The notes beneath the pieces are model-generated. The model did no database searches and was not told where the DNA came from. It saw only the letters and a program-made list of their open reading frames with translations. DNA of 64,000 nt from Mycobacterium numidiamassiliense (lineage in GTDB: Bacteria > Actinomycetota > Actinomycetes > Mycobacteriales > Mycobacteriaceae). Of this stretch, positions 24,672 to 32,699 are shown in pieces; position 1 is the stretch's first letter, and each line of letters starts with the position of its first letter. The position numbers were made by a program, and so were the translations under genes. Where the stretch lies: contig NZ_FUEZ01000004.1 of assembly GCF_900157365.1 (NCBI RefSeq), positions 3,087,066 to 3,151,065 on the forward strand, written 5' to 3'.

Positions 24672-25508
24672 ATGGGCCAAAATGGGATAATTCTCGTGGC
24701 TTCCGCGTTTATCGTGTTGGCACTGTTGGCGTCTGCGTCAATCAGGGTGGTGCAGCAATATCAGCGCGGTGTGCACTTTCGGCTCGGCCGGGTCATCGGG
24801 GTTCGCGAACCGGGGCTGCGATTGATCATTCCGATCATCGACCGCTTGTGGCGGGTTTCGATGCGCATCGTGACCATGCCCATCCAGTCGCAGGGCATCA
24901 TCACCCGCGACAACGTCAGCGTAGACATCGCTGCGGTTGCCTACTTCCGTGTCGCCGATGCGCGCAAATCCGTCGTCGTCATCGAGAACGTCAATTCCGC
25001 CATCGATCAAATCGCACAGACCACCCTGCGCAACGTTGTCGGGCAACATTCTCTCGACGAAGTGCTCGCCCAGACCGAGAAGATCAACGGGAGCATTCGC
25101 CAGATCCTCGACACCACCACCGTGGCCTGGGGCGTGGAGGTTACCTTGGTCGAGCTCAAGGATATCCAGCTTCCGGACAGCATGAAACGGGCGATGGCCC
25201 GCGAGGCCGAAGCAGAGCGGGAGAAGCGAGCCAAAATCATTGCCGCAGAGGGCGAAGCGCGCGCAGCCGCGGCGCTCGGCGATGCATCCGACACCATGAT
25301 GCAGCACCCGCTGGCCTTGCAGCTGAGAAACCTGCAGACCCTGGCAGAACTCGGCGTGGAGAAAAACACCACCATCGTGTTCCCCGCCCCATTGATGAGC
25401 GCGATCGGAGAACTCACCGGCTTCCTGAACCGAGAGACGAAGGCCTCAAAGTCCCAGCCCAACGGTCTAGTCGACGAAAAGCTAACCCCTGCGACGATGC
25501 TGCATTGA
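24672..25508 (+). CDS. SPFH/Band 7 (stomatin-like) membrane protein
   Basis: 278 residues from ATG 24672 (GTG 24663 is possible). One N-terminal membrane helix (IILVASAFIVLALLASASI) is followed by the Band 7 domain: QQYQRGVHFRLGR, REPGLRLIIPIIDR, ITRDNVSVDIAAVAYFRV and the conserved ALREVVGQ-like TTLRNVVGQHSLDEVLAQ. An alanine- and glutamate-rich coiled coil (AMAREAEAEREKRAKIIAAE) follows. Such proteins form membrane microdomain oligomers. No NfeD partner is adjacent. The strong tandem DosR cores predict hypoxic induction. Confidence 0.9.
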   Translation: MGQNGIILVASAFIVLALLASASIRVVQQYQRGVHFRLGRVIGVREPGLRLIIPIIDRLWRVSMRIVTMPIQSQGIITRDNVSVDIAAVAYFRVADARKSVVVIENVNSAIDQIAQTTLRNVVGQHSLDEVLAQTEKINGSIRQILDTTTVAWGVEVTLVELKDIQLPDSMKRAMAREAEAEREKRAKIIAAEGEARAAAALGDASDTMMQHPLALQLRNLQTLAELGVEKNTTIVFPAPLMSAIGELTGFLNRETKASKSQPNGLVDEKLTPATMLH

Positions 25509-25596
25509 GCCATGCCCCGCGATGTTTGAGATGAGGTTCTGGCCGTCGTGGTCGAGCTGATTGTCAAAGGCCTCAGCTATTGACAGGGAGAAATCG

Positions 25597-25980
25597 ATGA
25601 TCGAAGTACTGCCGGACATGCCAAAGGGAGTGACCGGTATCCGCGTGTCGGGCCGGCTGCTCGGTGACGAACTGCGTGAGTTCAAGCCGGCCATGCAGGA
25701 GTTGCTGAAAGCCGGAGATGTCAGGATCGTGGAGGTCATCGCGTCCGATTACGAGGGCTTCGGGCCGGGCGGGTTGGTCGAAGACCTGAAACTGGGCTTT
25801 GGCGCTCTCTTACAGCATCATTCGGGCTTCAAGCGAATCGCGGTAGTGTCCGATAAGCAATGGGTAGCCCATACCCTGCACGCGCTGGCGTGGATGGTCC
25901 CGGGCGAGCTCGCCCTGTTCGGCCTCGACGAGCTTGAGCGCGCGAAGGAGTGGGCCGGCGGCGCAGGGGCGGCTTCTTAA
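25597..25980 (+). CDS. SpoIIAA-like (DUF3478/STAS-fold) protein
   Basis: 127 residues from ATG 25597, with agggag 8 nt upstream. It shows the SpoIIAA-like pattern MIEVLPDMPKGVTGIRVSGR, DYEGFGPGGLVEDLKLGF, RIAVVSDKQWVAH and MVPGELALFGLDELERAKEW. The family is related to STAS domains and possibly binds nucleotides or lipids; function unknown. It follows the SPFH gene by 88 bp in the same direction, so the two are probably cotranscribed. A diverged paralog lies at 30116-30532, also downstream of DosR cores. Confidence 0.82.
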   Translation: MIEVLPDMPKGVTGIRVSGRLLGDELREFKPAMQELLKAGDVRIVEVIASDYEGFGPGGLVEDLKLGFGALLQHHSGFKRIAVVSDKQWVAHTLHALAWMVPGELALFGLDELERAKEWAGGAGAAS

Positions 25981-26024
25981 TTCAGTCGAGATCTAGCGCC
26001 GCCGATATCTGCCGGCAGTATGCA

Positions 26025-26060
26025 GGGCATATTGGCGTGGTCGGCGAGGACTATTGGCCC
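26025..26060. promoter_or_regulatory. Tandem DosR boxes upstream of the Rv2625c-Rv2624c operon
   Basis: 26047-26060 aggactattggccc matches eight of nine and 26025-26038 gggcatattggcgt six of nine fixed positions, exactly 22 bp apart, 36-72 bp before ATG 26097. Confidence 0.7.
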
Positions 26061-26096
26061 TGGTAGGCCGTACAGCGCAGACACCAGACTGGCGAC

Positions 26097-26732
26097 ATGG
26101 CAAATGTAACAGCAACGGTCGGGCGGATGTTGGCGCTCGGTGCGGTGCTCTACGCCGCGCGACAGTACTACCGCAATTGGGGTGCAACCAAGGAAGAGTG
26201 CGTGCTCCATTTGCCCGGCGACGCACTAGTCGGTGATCCCGTTGTTCAGGCGACTGAGGCCGTCTACATCGACTCGCCGCCATCAACAGTCTGGGCCTTG
26301 CTGGCGCAGATGGGTCAGGACCGGGGCGACGCCGAGCGCATTCGTCCGGAATCGCAACATCTTGAAGTAGGGGATGTTTTGTACCCGGCCCCTATGGGCT
26401 GGATGGGGCTCAAGCGCGGCCTGAGGATGTGCGTTGCCGAGATCGAACCTGAAAAGTACATCGTGCTCAGAGCAATGCGACCGGGACTGCTGCGGGATGC
26501 ATTGTGGTCGATCCATGTTCTGCCGCATTGGGAGGACCGTGTCCGGCTCCTTGTGCGCGTACGAATCGGCTTGCGCCACCCTGGCGAAGTGCTTGCCATG
26601 GAGATGGCCAGGCCGTTGGTCGCGTTGACGACGCGCACATTTCTGATCGAATTCAAACATCGGGTCGAGCGGTTGTCCTCGACGCAATCGCCGCCCGTTT
26701 TACGGGCTGTTAAAGATGTTGTCCAGCAATAG
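26097..26732 (+). CDS. SRPBCC-like ligand-binding protein
   Basis: 211 residues. After a short hydrophobic N-terminal stretch, residues around 50-190 follow the START/SRPBCC pattern of a hydrophobic-cavity fold: EAVYIDSPPSTVWALLAQMG, then VGDVLYPAPMGWMGLKRGLRMCVAEIEPEKYIVLRA, then FLIEFKHRVERL. Ligand unknown. It is the first gene after strong tandem DosR cores, and the site-2 protease gene starts 17 bp after its stop, so the genes form an operon with the following USP. Confidence 0.75.
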   Translation: MANVTATVGRMLALGAVLYAARQYYRNWGATKEECVLHLPGDALVGDPVVQATEAVYIDSPPSTVWALLAQMGQDRGDAERIRPESQHLEVGDVLYPAPMGWMGLKRGLRMCVAEIEPEKYIVLRAMRPGLLRDALWSIHVLPHWEDRVRLLVRVRIGLRHPGEVLAMEMARPLVALTTRTFLIEFKHRVERLSSTQSPPVLRAVKDVVQQ

Positions 26733-26749
26733 GTTTCGGAGGTTCTAAG

Positions 26750-27946
26750 GTGAGTGAGGCCATTCCGCTAGGACGAATTGCCGGGTTCGGAGTGAAGGTC
26801 CACTGGAGCGTGATAGTGATCCTGTGGTTGTTCACGTGGAGTCTGGCGAGCACGCTGCCCGGCACCGTCAAAGGGTATTCGCACGCAGCGTATTGGCTGG
26901 CCGGAGCCTGTGGCGCGGTGGTGCTGCTGGCATCGTTGTTGGCACACGAACTCGCACATGCGGTCGTCGCCCGTCGTATGGGGGTCAGCGTGCGGGACGT
27001 GACGTTATGGCTTTTCGGTGGGGTGACGAGCCTCGAGGGTGAGGCGAAGACCCCTAAGGCGGCCTTCCGAATCGCATTCGTGGGTCCGGCCACTAGCCTT
27101 GTGCTGTCTGCGGGTTTCGCCGGGCTGGCAATCGCGCTTGGCGCCGTGCACGCCGCAGCCATCGCCGTCAGTGTTGCTTGGTGGTTGGCAACCATCAACC
27201 TGCTGCTGGGTCTGTTCAATCTGCTACCCGGTGCCCCGTTGGACGGTGGCCGCGTGGTGCGCGCATATCTGTGGCACCGTTACGGCGATAGCGTGCGCGC
27301 CTCAGTCGGTGCGGCGCATGCCGGGCGAGTGGTCGCCATCATCCTGATCACGTTGGGATTGGCCGAGTTTCTCGCGGGCGGCCTTATCGGTGGCGTCTGG
27401 TTGGCATTCATCGGCTGGTTTATCTTCACCGCCGCTCGCGAGGAAGAAATGCAGGTGACCACTCGGCAGGCCCTTGCCGGACTGCGGGTCGTCGATGCTA
27501 TGACCGCTAACCCGCATACCGCCCCTGGCTGGCTAACGGTAGAGGATTTCATCCAGCGCTATGTGCTAGGCGATCGTCACTCGGCGTACCCGGTTGCCGA
27601 CCGGGACGGTTCGACCATGGGTTTGGTCACGCTGCGTCAGCTGCGCGAACTTGCGCCCGACCGACGCACCACGACCAGCGTGCGTGAGATCGCCCTGCCG
27701 CTCGACAGCGTGCCGACCGCGGCCCCCCGTGAGCCGCTTAGTGCGCTGATCGACCGATTGTCGTCAGCAGGTCACGGTAGCCGTGCCCTGGTGATCGACG
27801 GCGGCCAAGTGGTCGGCATCGTCACCCCAAGCGATCTCGCACGGTTGATCGACGTCTACCGGCTCGCCCAGCCGGGACCGGGACCGGGGTCGGCCGCGCT
27901 TCGTCACGATGCGAACAGCGCAACCGTTGGTTCGAGCAAGATCTGA
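26750..27946 (+). CDS. Site-2 protease family zinc metalloprotease with CBS domains (Rv2625c ortholog)
   Basis: 398 residues. The membrane-embedded M50 core has HELAH (His66, Glu67, His70) in LLAHELAHAVVARRMG and a second motif NLLPGAPLDGGRV (Asp165 as third zinc ligand), with about six hydrophobic helices. The C-terminal region (around 245-380) holds two CBS repeats (RHSAYPVADRDGSTMGLVTL, RALVIDGGQVVGIVTPSDLA) likely to bind an adenosine nucleotide. This matches DosR-regulated Rv2625c, a putative intramembrane protease. The GTG start at 26750 has ggaggt 6 nt upstream. It lies between the SRPBCC and USP genes, 15 bp before the latter. Confidence 0.9.
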   Translation: MSEAIPLGRIAGFGVKVHWSVIVILWLFTWSLASTLPGTVKGYSHAAYWLAGACGAVVLLASLLAHELAHAVVARRMGVSVRDVTLWLFGGVTSLEGEAKTPKAAFRIAFVGPATSLVLSAGFAGLAIALGAVHAAAIAVSVAWWLATINLLLGLFNLLPGAPLDGGRVVRAYLWHRYGDSVRASVGAAHAGRVVAIILITLGLAEFLAGGLIGGVWLAFIGWFIFTAAREEEMQVTTRQALAGLRVVDAMTANPHTAPGWLTVEDFIQRYVLGDRHSAYPVADRDGSTMGLVTLRQLRELAPDRRTTTSVREIALPLDSVPTAAPREPLSALIDRLSSAGHGSRALVIDGGQVVGIVTPSDLARLIDVYRLAQPGPGPGSAALRHDANSATVGSSKI

Positions 27947-27961
27947 ACAGGAGCGCGGACG

Positions 27962-28756
27962 ATGAAACCGATCATCGTAGGTATCGATGGTTCACGGGCG
28001 GCGATCGCGGCCGCGTTGTGGGGAGTTGATGAGGCCGTCGGCCACGGCGTGCCGCTGCGTCTCGTCTCGGTTATCAAGCAGACGCATCCATCGCCGGATG
28101 ACTACGCGCGAGATCTCGCGCATGCCGAGACGTCGCTTCATGAGGCGCAATTGGCGGTCGAGGCCACCCGAAACCTCGTGAAGATCGAAACCGAGATCCC
28201 GCGTGGTCCGGCCGGCCCGGCCCTCGTGGAGGCATCCCGCGATGCCGAAATGATTTGCGTCGGTTCCGTCGGGATCGGGCGCTATGCGCGCTCGATCTTG
28301 GGTTCGACGGCAACCGAGCTCGCTGAGAAGGCGCACTGCCCGGTCGCAGTCCTGCGCACAAGATCCGACCAGCCACCGCCGGACTTCGACTGGATTGTGG
28401 TCCGGTTGATCGACGCGCCCGACAACGACGCCGTCGTCAATTATGCTGCGTGGGAAGCGAAGTTGCGCAGGGCGCCCATGCTCGTCCTCGGGGGCCGACC
28501 CGAGGAACTCACCGAGCATGCCGACGGCGCGTTCGAACACCGAGTCCGGGCTTGGCAGCGGAGTCATCCCGAGGTGCGCGTCTACCCGATCACGACCGAA
28601 CACGAGATCGCCAGCTTCCTGCGCGCCAACGATGAGCGAGTTCAGCTCGCGGTTATCAGCGGTGACGAGGCCGATCAGCTAGCGCGCCTCGTCGGACCAT
28701 CAGGGCACCCGCTCTTCCGCCACCCAGAGTGCTCAGTGCTGGTCGTGCGGGGATAG
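27962..28756 (+). CDS. Universal stress protein, Rv2624c ortholog
   Basis: 264 residues, two USP domains. Similarity to Rv2624c is close throughout: MKPIIVGIDGSRAAIAAALWGVDEA, SVIKQTHPSPDDYARDLAHAE, IETEIPRGPAGPALVEASRDAEMICVGSVGIGRY, GSTATELAEKAHCPVAV and a C-terminal GPSGHPLFRHPECSVLVVR. The first domain keeps the ATP-loop spacing GxxGxGRYxxSxxGST; the second lacks it. Synteny Rv2625c-Rv2624c is preserved, and the broken rv2623 follows convergently. It is cotranscribed with the protease gene (15-bp gap). Confidence 0.92.
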   Translation: MKPIIVGIDGSRAAIAAALWGVDEAVGHGVPLRLVSVIKQTHPSPDDYARDLAHAETSLHEAQLAVEATRNLVKIETEIPRGPAGPALVEASRDAEMICVGSVGIGRYARSILGSTATELAEKAHCPVAVLRTRSDQPPPDFDWIVVRLIDAPDNDAVVNYAAWEAKLRRAPMLVLGGRPEELTEHADGAFEHRVRAWQRSHPEVRVYPITTEHEIASFLRANDERVQLAVISGDEADQLARLVGPSGHPLFRHPECSVLVVRG

Positions 28757-28776
28757 CACCAATATCAATGAGATAA

Positions 28777-29331
28777 CTAGGCCACCGACGCGCGTGCCAC
28801 GATCACCGGCACCTGCGCCATCTGTGCGACGGTCTCGCCGACGGAACCCACCAGCATCTCGGCGAATCCGCCGCGGCCCCGGCTGCCGACTACGATGAGC
28901 TGGGCCGCTTTGGACCGTTGGACGAGCTGGTGAGCCGGCTTGTCGCACACAACATTACGGGCAACCGGCACGTCGGGATATCGTTCCTGCCAGCCTGCTA
29001 GACGCTCGGCCAATACTTCGCGAGCCATCGAATCTGTTGCGGGGATATCGATGCCCGGCCACTCCGACACATCGGTATCACTGCACGCGTGCACAGCGAC
29101 CAGCCCCAGTCGATCAGTGTGGGACCTGCTGCCGGAGAAAGGATTTCGCTGTGGACTTCCGCGGGACCACCACGCTGGTAAGCCTCCTCGACCAGCTTGG
29201 ATGCGGTGTCTAGCAGCTGGTGCCCGCGATCCCGCTGCCAGCGTCGCGTGCGGCCCGTTGCACGGCTAGCTTGCGCTCGCGGACTCATCGATGCCGACGA
29301 CGATTCCCAATGATGCGTCGCGCGATGACAT
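28777..29331 (-). pseudogene. Degraded universal stress protein gene, rv2623 ortholog
   Basis: Reading leftward from ATG 29331, the frame starts MSSRDASLGIVVGIDES, as in Rv2623, then hits a stop. A one-base shift gives KLAVQRAARDAGSGIAG. Another frame gives LVEEAYQRGGPAEVHSEIL, corresponding to the middle of domain 1. After roughly 330 missing bases, the intact C-terminal part appears in a third frame (SDTDVSEWPGIDIPATDSMA ... GSRGRGGFAEMLVGSVGETV), ending at 28777. The order matches Rv2623, but the locus is 555 bp against about 890 bp for an intact gene. At least two frameshifts and an internal deletion make it non-functional. Confidence 0.85.
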
Positions 29332-29376
29332 GGCTTGACTCCTTGGCAATTCGCTCGCCTCATAGAGCCTTGCCCA

Positions 29377-29844
29377 TTACGCGGCGCGCGGGAGTTCAGG
29401 AGTTGATGTTTCCGTCTGGGTCACAGGCTGAATCGGCGCCGGCCGCCAGCCGACCCAAGTCAGATAGAGTCCGACGAGTCCGATGAAAAGGTCAACGCTT
29501 ACCCACAGGGCAGTCATACGGATCGCGGAGTCGGCGGCCGCCATGAAGGCATGTGGGAAAGCCATCAGAAACAGCGCGCGTAGCGCCAAGACCCACCCCG
29601 CCAGCGACACGGTGATGGCCGCCGCGCCGCGCCAGTATTGGTGCAGCGCAACGATGACGAGAGACGCCAAGAGCAGGAAGGCGCCTGTCACCCATGGCCA
29701 CGCCGCATTGGCCTCGAAATCCGAAAGTAGTGCTCGCATATCCGATGCACGGGCCACTGTCGTAGCGGCGACGAGGACAAAGAACGGACCGAGCACGCGG
29801 GCGAACATCTGCGTCCGGAGCTGCTGTTGTTCTGTCGTGTTCAT
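29377..29844 (-). CDS. Four-helix membrane protein of unknown function
   Basis: 155 residues from ATG 29844. Four hydrophobic segments (around 13-30, 47-67, 75-95 and 110-132) with short loops, starting MNTTEQQQLRTQMFARVLGP and ending in a proline/threonine-rich cytoplasmic tail. It resembles small uncharacterised actinobacterial membrane proteins and was not recognised as a named family. The 29845-30115 interval separates it from the divergent SpoIIAA-like gene and contains a DosR core pair that could act on either. It ends 45 bp from the start of the rv2623 remnant, on the same strand. Confidence 0.65.
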   Translation of the reverse strand: MNTTEQQQLRTQMFARVLGPFFVLVAATTVARASDMRALLSDFEANAAWPWVTGAFLLLASLVIVALHQYWRGAAAITVSLAGWVLALRALFLMAFPHAFMAAADSAIRMTALWVSVDLFIGLVGLYLTWVGWRPAPIQPVTQTETSTPELPRAA

Positions 29845-29947
29845 TTGTCGTGCCTCCATCAGCGTGGCCTTCGCGGCGAATGGCCGGTCGTTTCTGTGCG
29901 ATTGCGTCGCATACGAACATTTGAGCACTTGGCCGAAGCCCTGTGCA

Positions 29948-29983
29948 GGGACAGAAGTCCTGAGTATCCGGGACGTTTGGGGC
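29948..29983. promoter_or_regulatory. Tandem DosR boxes between membrane protein and SpoIIAA-like genes
   Basis: 29948-29961 gggacagaagtcct matches eight of nine and 29970-29983 gggacgtttggggc seven of nine fixed positions, exactly 22 bp apart. Divergent starts are at 29844 and 30116. Confidence 0.7.
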
Positions 29984-30115
29984 GCGTCAAATACCTGTGG
30001 CCCGTTGGGCCTGCCAGGCGACGCAGGCCGTTCCGGTCAACGATCTTCAACGGAAGCGAACTCGCTTGACACGATGACTTTGTCCTCTATAGGCGGACAT
30101 CCACGCAGGGAGACA

Positions 30116-30532
30116 ATGACGCGATCAGAGAGCACAGCGCGTTTCGAGGAGGAGCCCGTGATCGAACTGCTCAAAGGCTTTCCCGATAACGTCACCGCCT
30201 TCGCAATGCACGAGCACGTGACGAAGGCCGACTACGACGAAGTGCTGATCCCCGACTTTGAAGACCGGCTGCGGCGTCACAAAAAGCTGCGCATCTACGT
30301 TGAGATTGCCTCTGACTTAGAGGGTTTCGACCCGGGCGCGATCTGGGCGGATCAAAAGCTCGGCTGGAGACATTTCTTCGACTGGGAGCGGTGCGCATTG
30401 GTTACCGACGTCGCTTGGGCAAAACATGCAGCGAAATTCAGTGAGTTCTTTGGCTTTCTGTGGCCCGGGGAATACCGGGTTTTCCCAGAAGGCGAAGCCA
30501 GCAAAGCCCATGATTGGATCGCTGAAAACTAG
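30116..30532 (+). CDS. SpoIIAA-like (DUF3478/STAS-fold) protein, second copy
   Basis: 138 residues from ATG 30116 (aggga 6 nt upstream); GTG 30158, preceded by gaggagg, would give a 124-residue protein that starts like its paralog. The conserved pattern is VIELLKGFPDNVTAFAMHEH, ASDLEGFDPGAIWADQKLGW, CALVTDVAWAKH and FLWPGEYRVF. It is clearly related to the protein at 25597 but only moderately similar, so this is not a recent duplicate. Function unknown. Its own tandem DosR cores lie 130-170 bp upstream. Confidence 0.8.
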   Translation: MTRSESTARFEEEPVIELLKGFPDNVTAFAMHEHVTKADYDEVLIPDFEDRLRRHKKLRIYVEIASDLEGFDPGAIWADQKLGWRHFFDWERCALVTDVAWAKHAAKFSEFFGFLWPGEYRVFPEGEASKAHDWIAEN

Positions 30533-30602
30533 GAATCCGATGGAACCCGAAGGCGAAGCGAACCAGTCGGTTGCTGATGACATCCCGTCGATCCGAGAAG
30601 AC

Positions 30603-30622
30603 GACGGCAGCGCGCTGCCGTC
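30603..30622. terminator. Perfect 20-bp palindrome, possible hairpin
   Basis: gacggcagcgcgctgccgtc is a perfect inverted repeat followed by ttggtctc, located 70 bp after the SpoIIAA-like gene and 28 bp before ATG 30650. It could end the upstream transcript. There is no loop other than the palindrome centre, so protein binding is an alternative. Confidence 0.5.
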
Positions 30623-30649
30623 TTGGTCTCAGTGCCGCGGCCAGCGGCG

Positions 30650-32071
30650 ATGAAGACCAAGCAGAGAAGCGGTGCGGCCACCACGGTACGGGGCCCCAGA
30701 CAGGTCTTGGTCCGCGCTGACGTACCGGCGATTCGCTTCATCAGCACCTTGATGCTGCTGTGTGTCCTGGGCTGGTTGATGGTATTGGTCGTACGTGAAT
30801 ATCTCGGCTACGAACGGGTTGCCCCTGGCCGGTTCGGGTGGTCATTGGCGTTACTGGCCGCAGTCGCCCTGATCTCGCGCGGCATTTTTTTGGGTCGGCC
30901 GGTGACCACTGGACATGCGTTGACGGCCGCAGCCGCGGTGTGTGCGGGCGTGGGTGCGCACTTCGTGTCATACGGGCTGTTTGGCAACCTTCTGGTCGCC
31001 AGCAGTGGCCTCGCGCTCATGTGGCCTACCAATGCGCAACCACAACCGGAAATGCTGGAGCAGATATGGGCGCTGGTCAACGCCACACATGGGGACCCGT
31101 TGGCGCCTTTTGCCATGCATTCGACCAAGAGCTATCACGTCAATTCGAGCAAAACCGCGGCGATCGCTTACCGCGTCCGCCTTGGGTTCGCCGTGGTCAG
31201 TGGCGACCCGATCGGCGACTCCAGCCAATTCGGTTCTCTGGTAGCCGATTTCGTACAGATGTGCCGCGGCCAAGGCTGGCAGATCATCGTATTAGCCTGC
31301 GGCCAAAGGTACTTGGGGCTGTGGAGCAGTCAGACGGTCGGACAGCCGATGCTCGCCGTGCCGATAGGTCGCGATGTCGTCGTCGATGTCCGCCACTTTT
31401 CCTTGCGGGGGCGCAGATTTCGAAACCTACGCCAAGCGGTGCAACGCACCCACAACTGCGGCATTACCACCGAGATCGTAGACGAGCAACAGCTTGACAG
31501 CGCGCATATCGCCGAACTGACCGAGGTGTTGTACGCAGCGCACCGTGCCGCGCGCACCGAACGCGGATTTTGCATGAGTCTTGACGAGGCCCTGCAGGGC
31601 CGCTACCCGGGCATCAAGCTGGCTATCGCACGTGATCGTTGCGGGCGTGTGGTCGCCTTTCACCGATACGCAACCGCCGGACAAGGATCAGAAGTCAGCC
31701 TCGACGTGCCGTTCCGCCGGCCAGGGGCGCCCAATGGCGTTGACGAGCGACTGAGCGTCGACATGATTGCTGACTCGAAAAGCCACAATGCCCTGCGGCT
31801 TTCGTTGGCGTTCGCCGCGTTCCCGGAGATCTTCGACGCCGTCCGGCCCGGCCCGATGCAGCGTGTCGCGTATCGACTGATTCATTTGCTGGACCCGTTT
31901 ATCCGCCTTGAGTCGCTCTATCGTTATCTGCACAAGTTCCACTCGCTGGCCGAGCGGCGCTACGTGGTGTTATGTGTCCACCACATTCCCGGGGCGCTAT
32001 TGGTGTTGTTATCGCTGGAGTTCATGCCGCGCCCGCGCCATTCGCAGCACACTGAGCGCAGCTCCATGTAG
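30650..32071 (+). CDS. DUF2156 (phosphatidylglycerol lysyltransferase C-terminal domain-like) membrane protein
   Basis: 473 residues from ATG 30650. Three or four N-terminal membrane helices (around 28-50, 63-82, 86-120) are followed by a cytoplasmic double-GNAT-like domain of the MprF/DUF2156 type: PLAPFAMHSTKSYHVNSS, AIAYRVRLGFAVVSGDPIGD, FSLRGRRFRNLRQAVQRT, GFCMSLDEA and VSLDVPFRRPGAPNGVDERL. This design transfers amino acids from aminoacyl-tRNA to lipid head groups in related proteins; here only the domain is recognised. The N-terminal region is shorter than a full MprF flippase. No DosR core was seen directly upstream. Confidence 0.82.
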   Translation: MKTKQRSGAATTVRGPRQVLVRADVPAIRFISTLMLLCVLGWLMVLVVREYLGYERVAPGRFGWSLALLAAVALISRGIFLGRPVTTGHALTAAAAVCAGVGAHFVSYGLFGNLLVASSGLALMWPTNAQPQPEMLEQIWALVNATHGDPLAPFAMHSTKSYHVNSSKTAAIAYRVRLGFAVVSGDPIGDSSQFGSLVADFVQMCRGQGWQIIVLACGQRYLGLWSSQTVGQPMLAVPIGRDVVVDVRHFSLRGRRFRNLRQAVQRTHNCGITTEIVDEQQLDSAHIAELTEVLYAAHRAARTERGFCMSLDEALQGRYPGIKLAIARDRCGRVVAFHRYATAGQGSEVSLDVPFRRPGAPNGVDERLSVDMIADSKSHNALRLSLAFAAFPEIFDAVRPGPMQRVAYRLIHLLDPFIRLESLYRYLHKFHSLAERRYVVLCVHHIPGALLVLLSLEFMPRPRHSQHTERSSM

Positions 32072-32134
32072 CTCAGCGCCGTCTGCCGGAGCCGTGAGCA
32101 AGGGGAAATGTCGGCAAGCGGTCGCGGCGTTGGG

Positions 32135-32578
32135 TCACGCGTGAATGGAATTCTCCATTGGGGGAGAGCCGAATTGGAACCGGCGGCCTGTGACTGTTTC
32201 GGGAATCACCCGTACATAGTGCGACTTCTCAGAATTCGTCCACGGTAATACCTGGGCTTGCTCGGCGTCTTCGATCTCCTGGTTAGTACGAAGCGAGCGT
32301 GCCATGCCCTTCACGATCACACTCCAGCCCTCGGCGACGTTATGGTCATCGGCCTCGAAGAGCACGTGGTTGTTGATCGCGGTGCTGACCAACTTGGTGC
32401 CCTCCGCGGTGCGAAACAAGATTGTCCGGCGCTGAACCACGTAGTTCACCGGGAAGATCTCAGGCTGGCCGCCAACGCTCGTGACCAGCCGCCCAAGGGT
32501 CACACCTGCCAGCAAATCCCAGCATTCGTGCACCGGCAGGATGGTGGCTCCGTCATCGCTTTGGATTTGATGTGTCAT
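32135..32578 (-). CDS. Pyridoxamine 5'-phosphate oxidase-like FMN-binding protein
   Basis: 147 residues with the split-barrel fold of the PNPOx superfamily: ECWDLLAGVTLGRLVTSVGGQPEIFPVNYVV, then ILFRTAEGTKLVSTAINNHVLFEADDH, then GWSVIVKGMARSL. It probably binds FMN or F420; the substrate is unknown. A paralog is at 39266. ATG 32578 is the natural start. Cores at 32616 and 32638 lie 38-73 bp upstream, so it is likely a DosR target. It is convergent with the DUF2156 gene, with 63 bp between stops. Confidence 0.85.
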   Translation of the reverse strand: MTHQIQSDDGATILPVHECWDLLAGVTLGRLVTSVGGQPEIFPVNYVVQRRTILFRTAEGTKLVSTAINNHVLFEADDHNVAEGWSVIVKGMARSLRTNQEIEDAEQAQVLPWTNSEKSHYVRVIPETVTGRRFQFGSPPMENSIHA

Positions 32579-32615
32579 AGCGATGAGGCTATCGAAGAGG
32601 CCGACCGATTGCGCC

Positions 32616-32651
32616 CTGGCGAAAGTCCTATCTTATGGAGTCCAAAGTTGT
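32616..32651. promoter_or_regulatory. Degenerate tandem DosR boxes upstream of PNPOx-like gene
   Basis: 32616-32629 ctggcgaaagtcct (six of nine) and 32638-32651 gagtccaaagttgt (five of nine) are weak individually but exactly 22 bp apart and correctly placed for the leftward start at 32578. Confidence 0.45.
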
Positions 32652-32699
32652 TCAACTGTTGAGCGCCCGGCCGTCGGTGAGCGTTATGCGGTTGGCGGA

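Noticed and set aside
24596..25534. 312-codon rightward reading frame over the SPFH gene
   Set aside because: It is Arg/Pro/His-rich without family resemblance and lies in another frame over a clear Band 7 protein.
29483..30115. Extension of the SpoIIAA-like gene upstream to 29483 as a 349-residue protein
   Set aside because: The upstream 211 codons run antisense to a membrane protein gene and across a DosR box pair; good start sites exist at 30116 and 30158.
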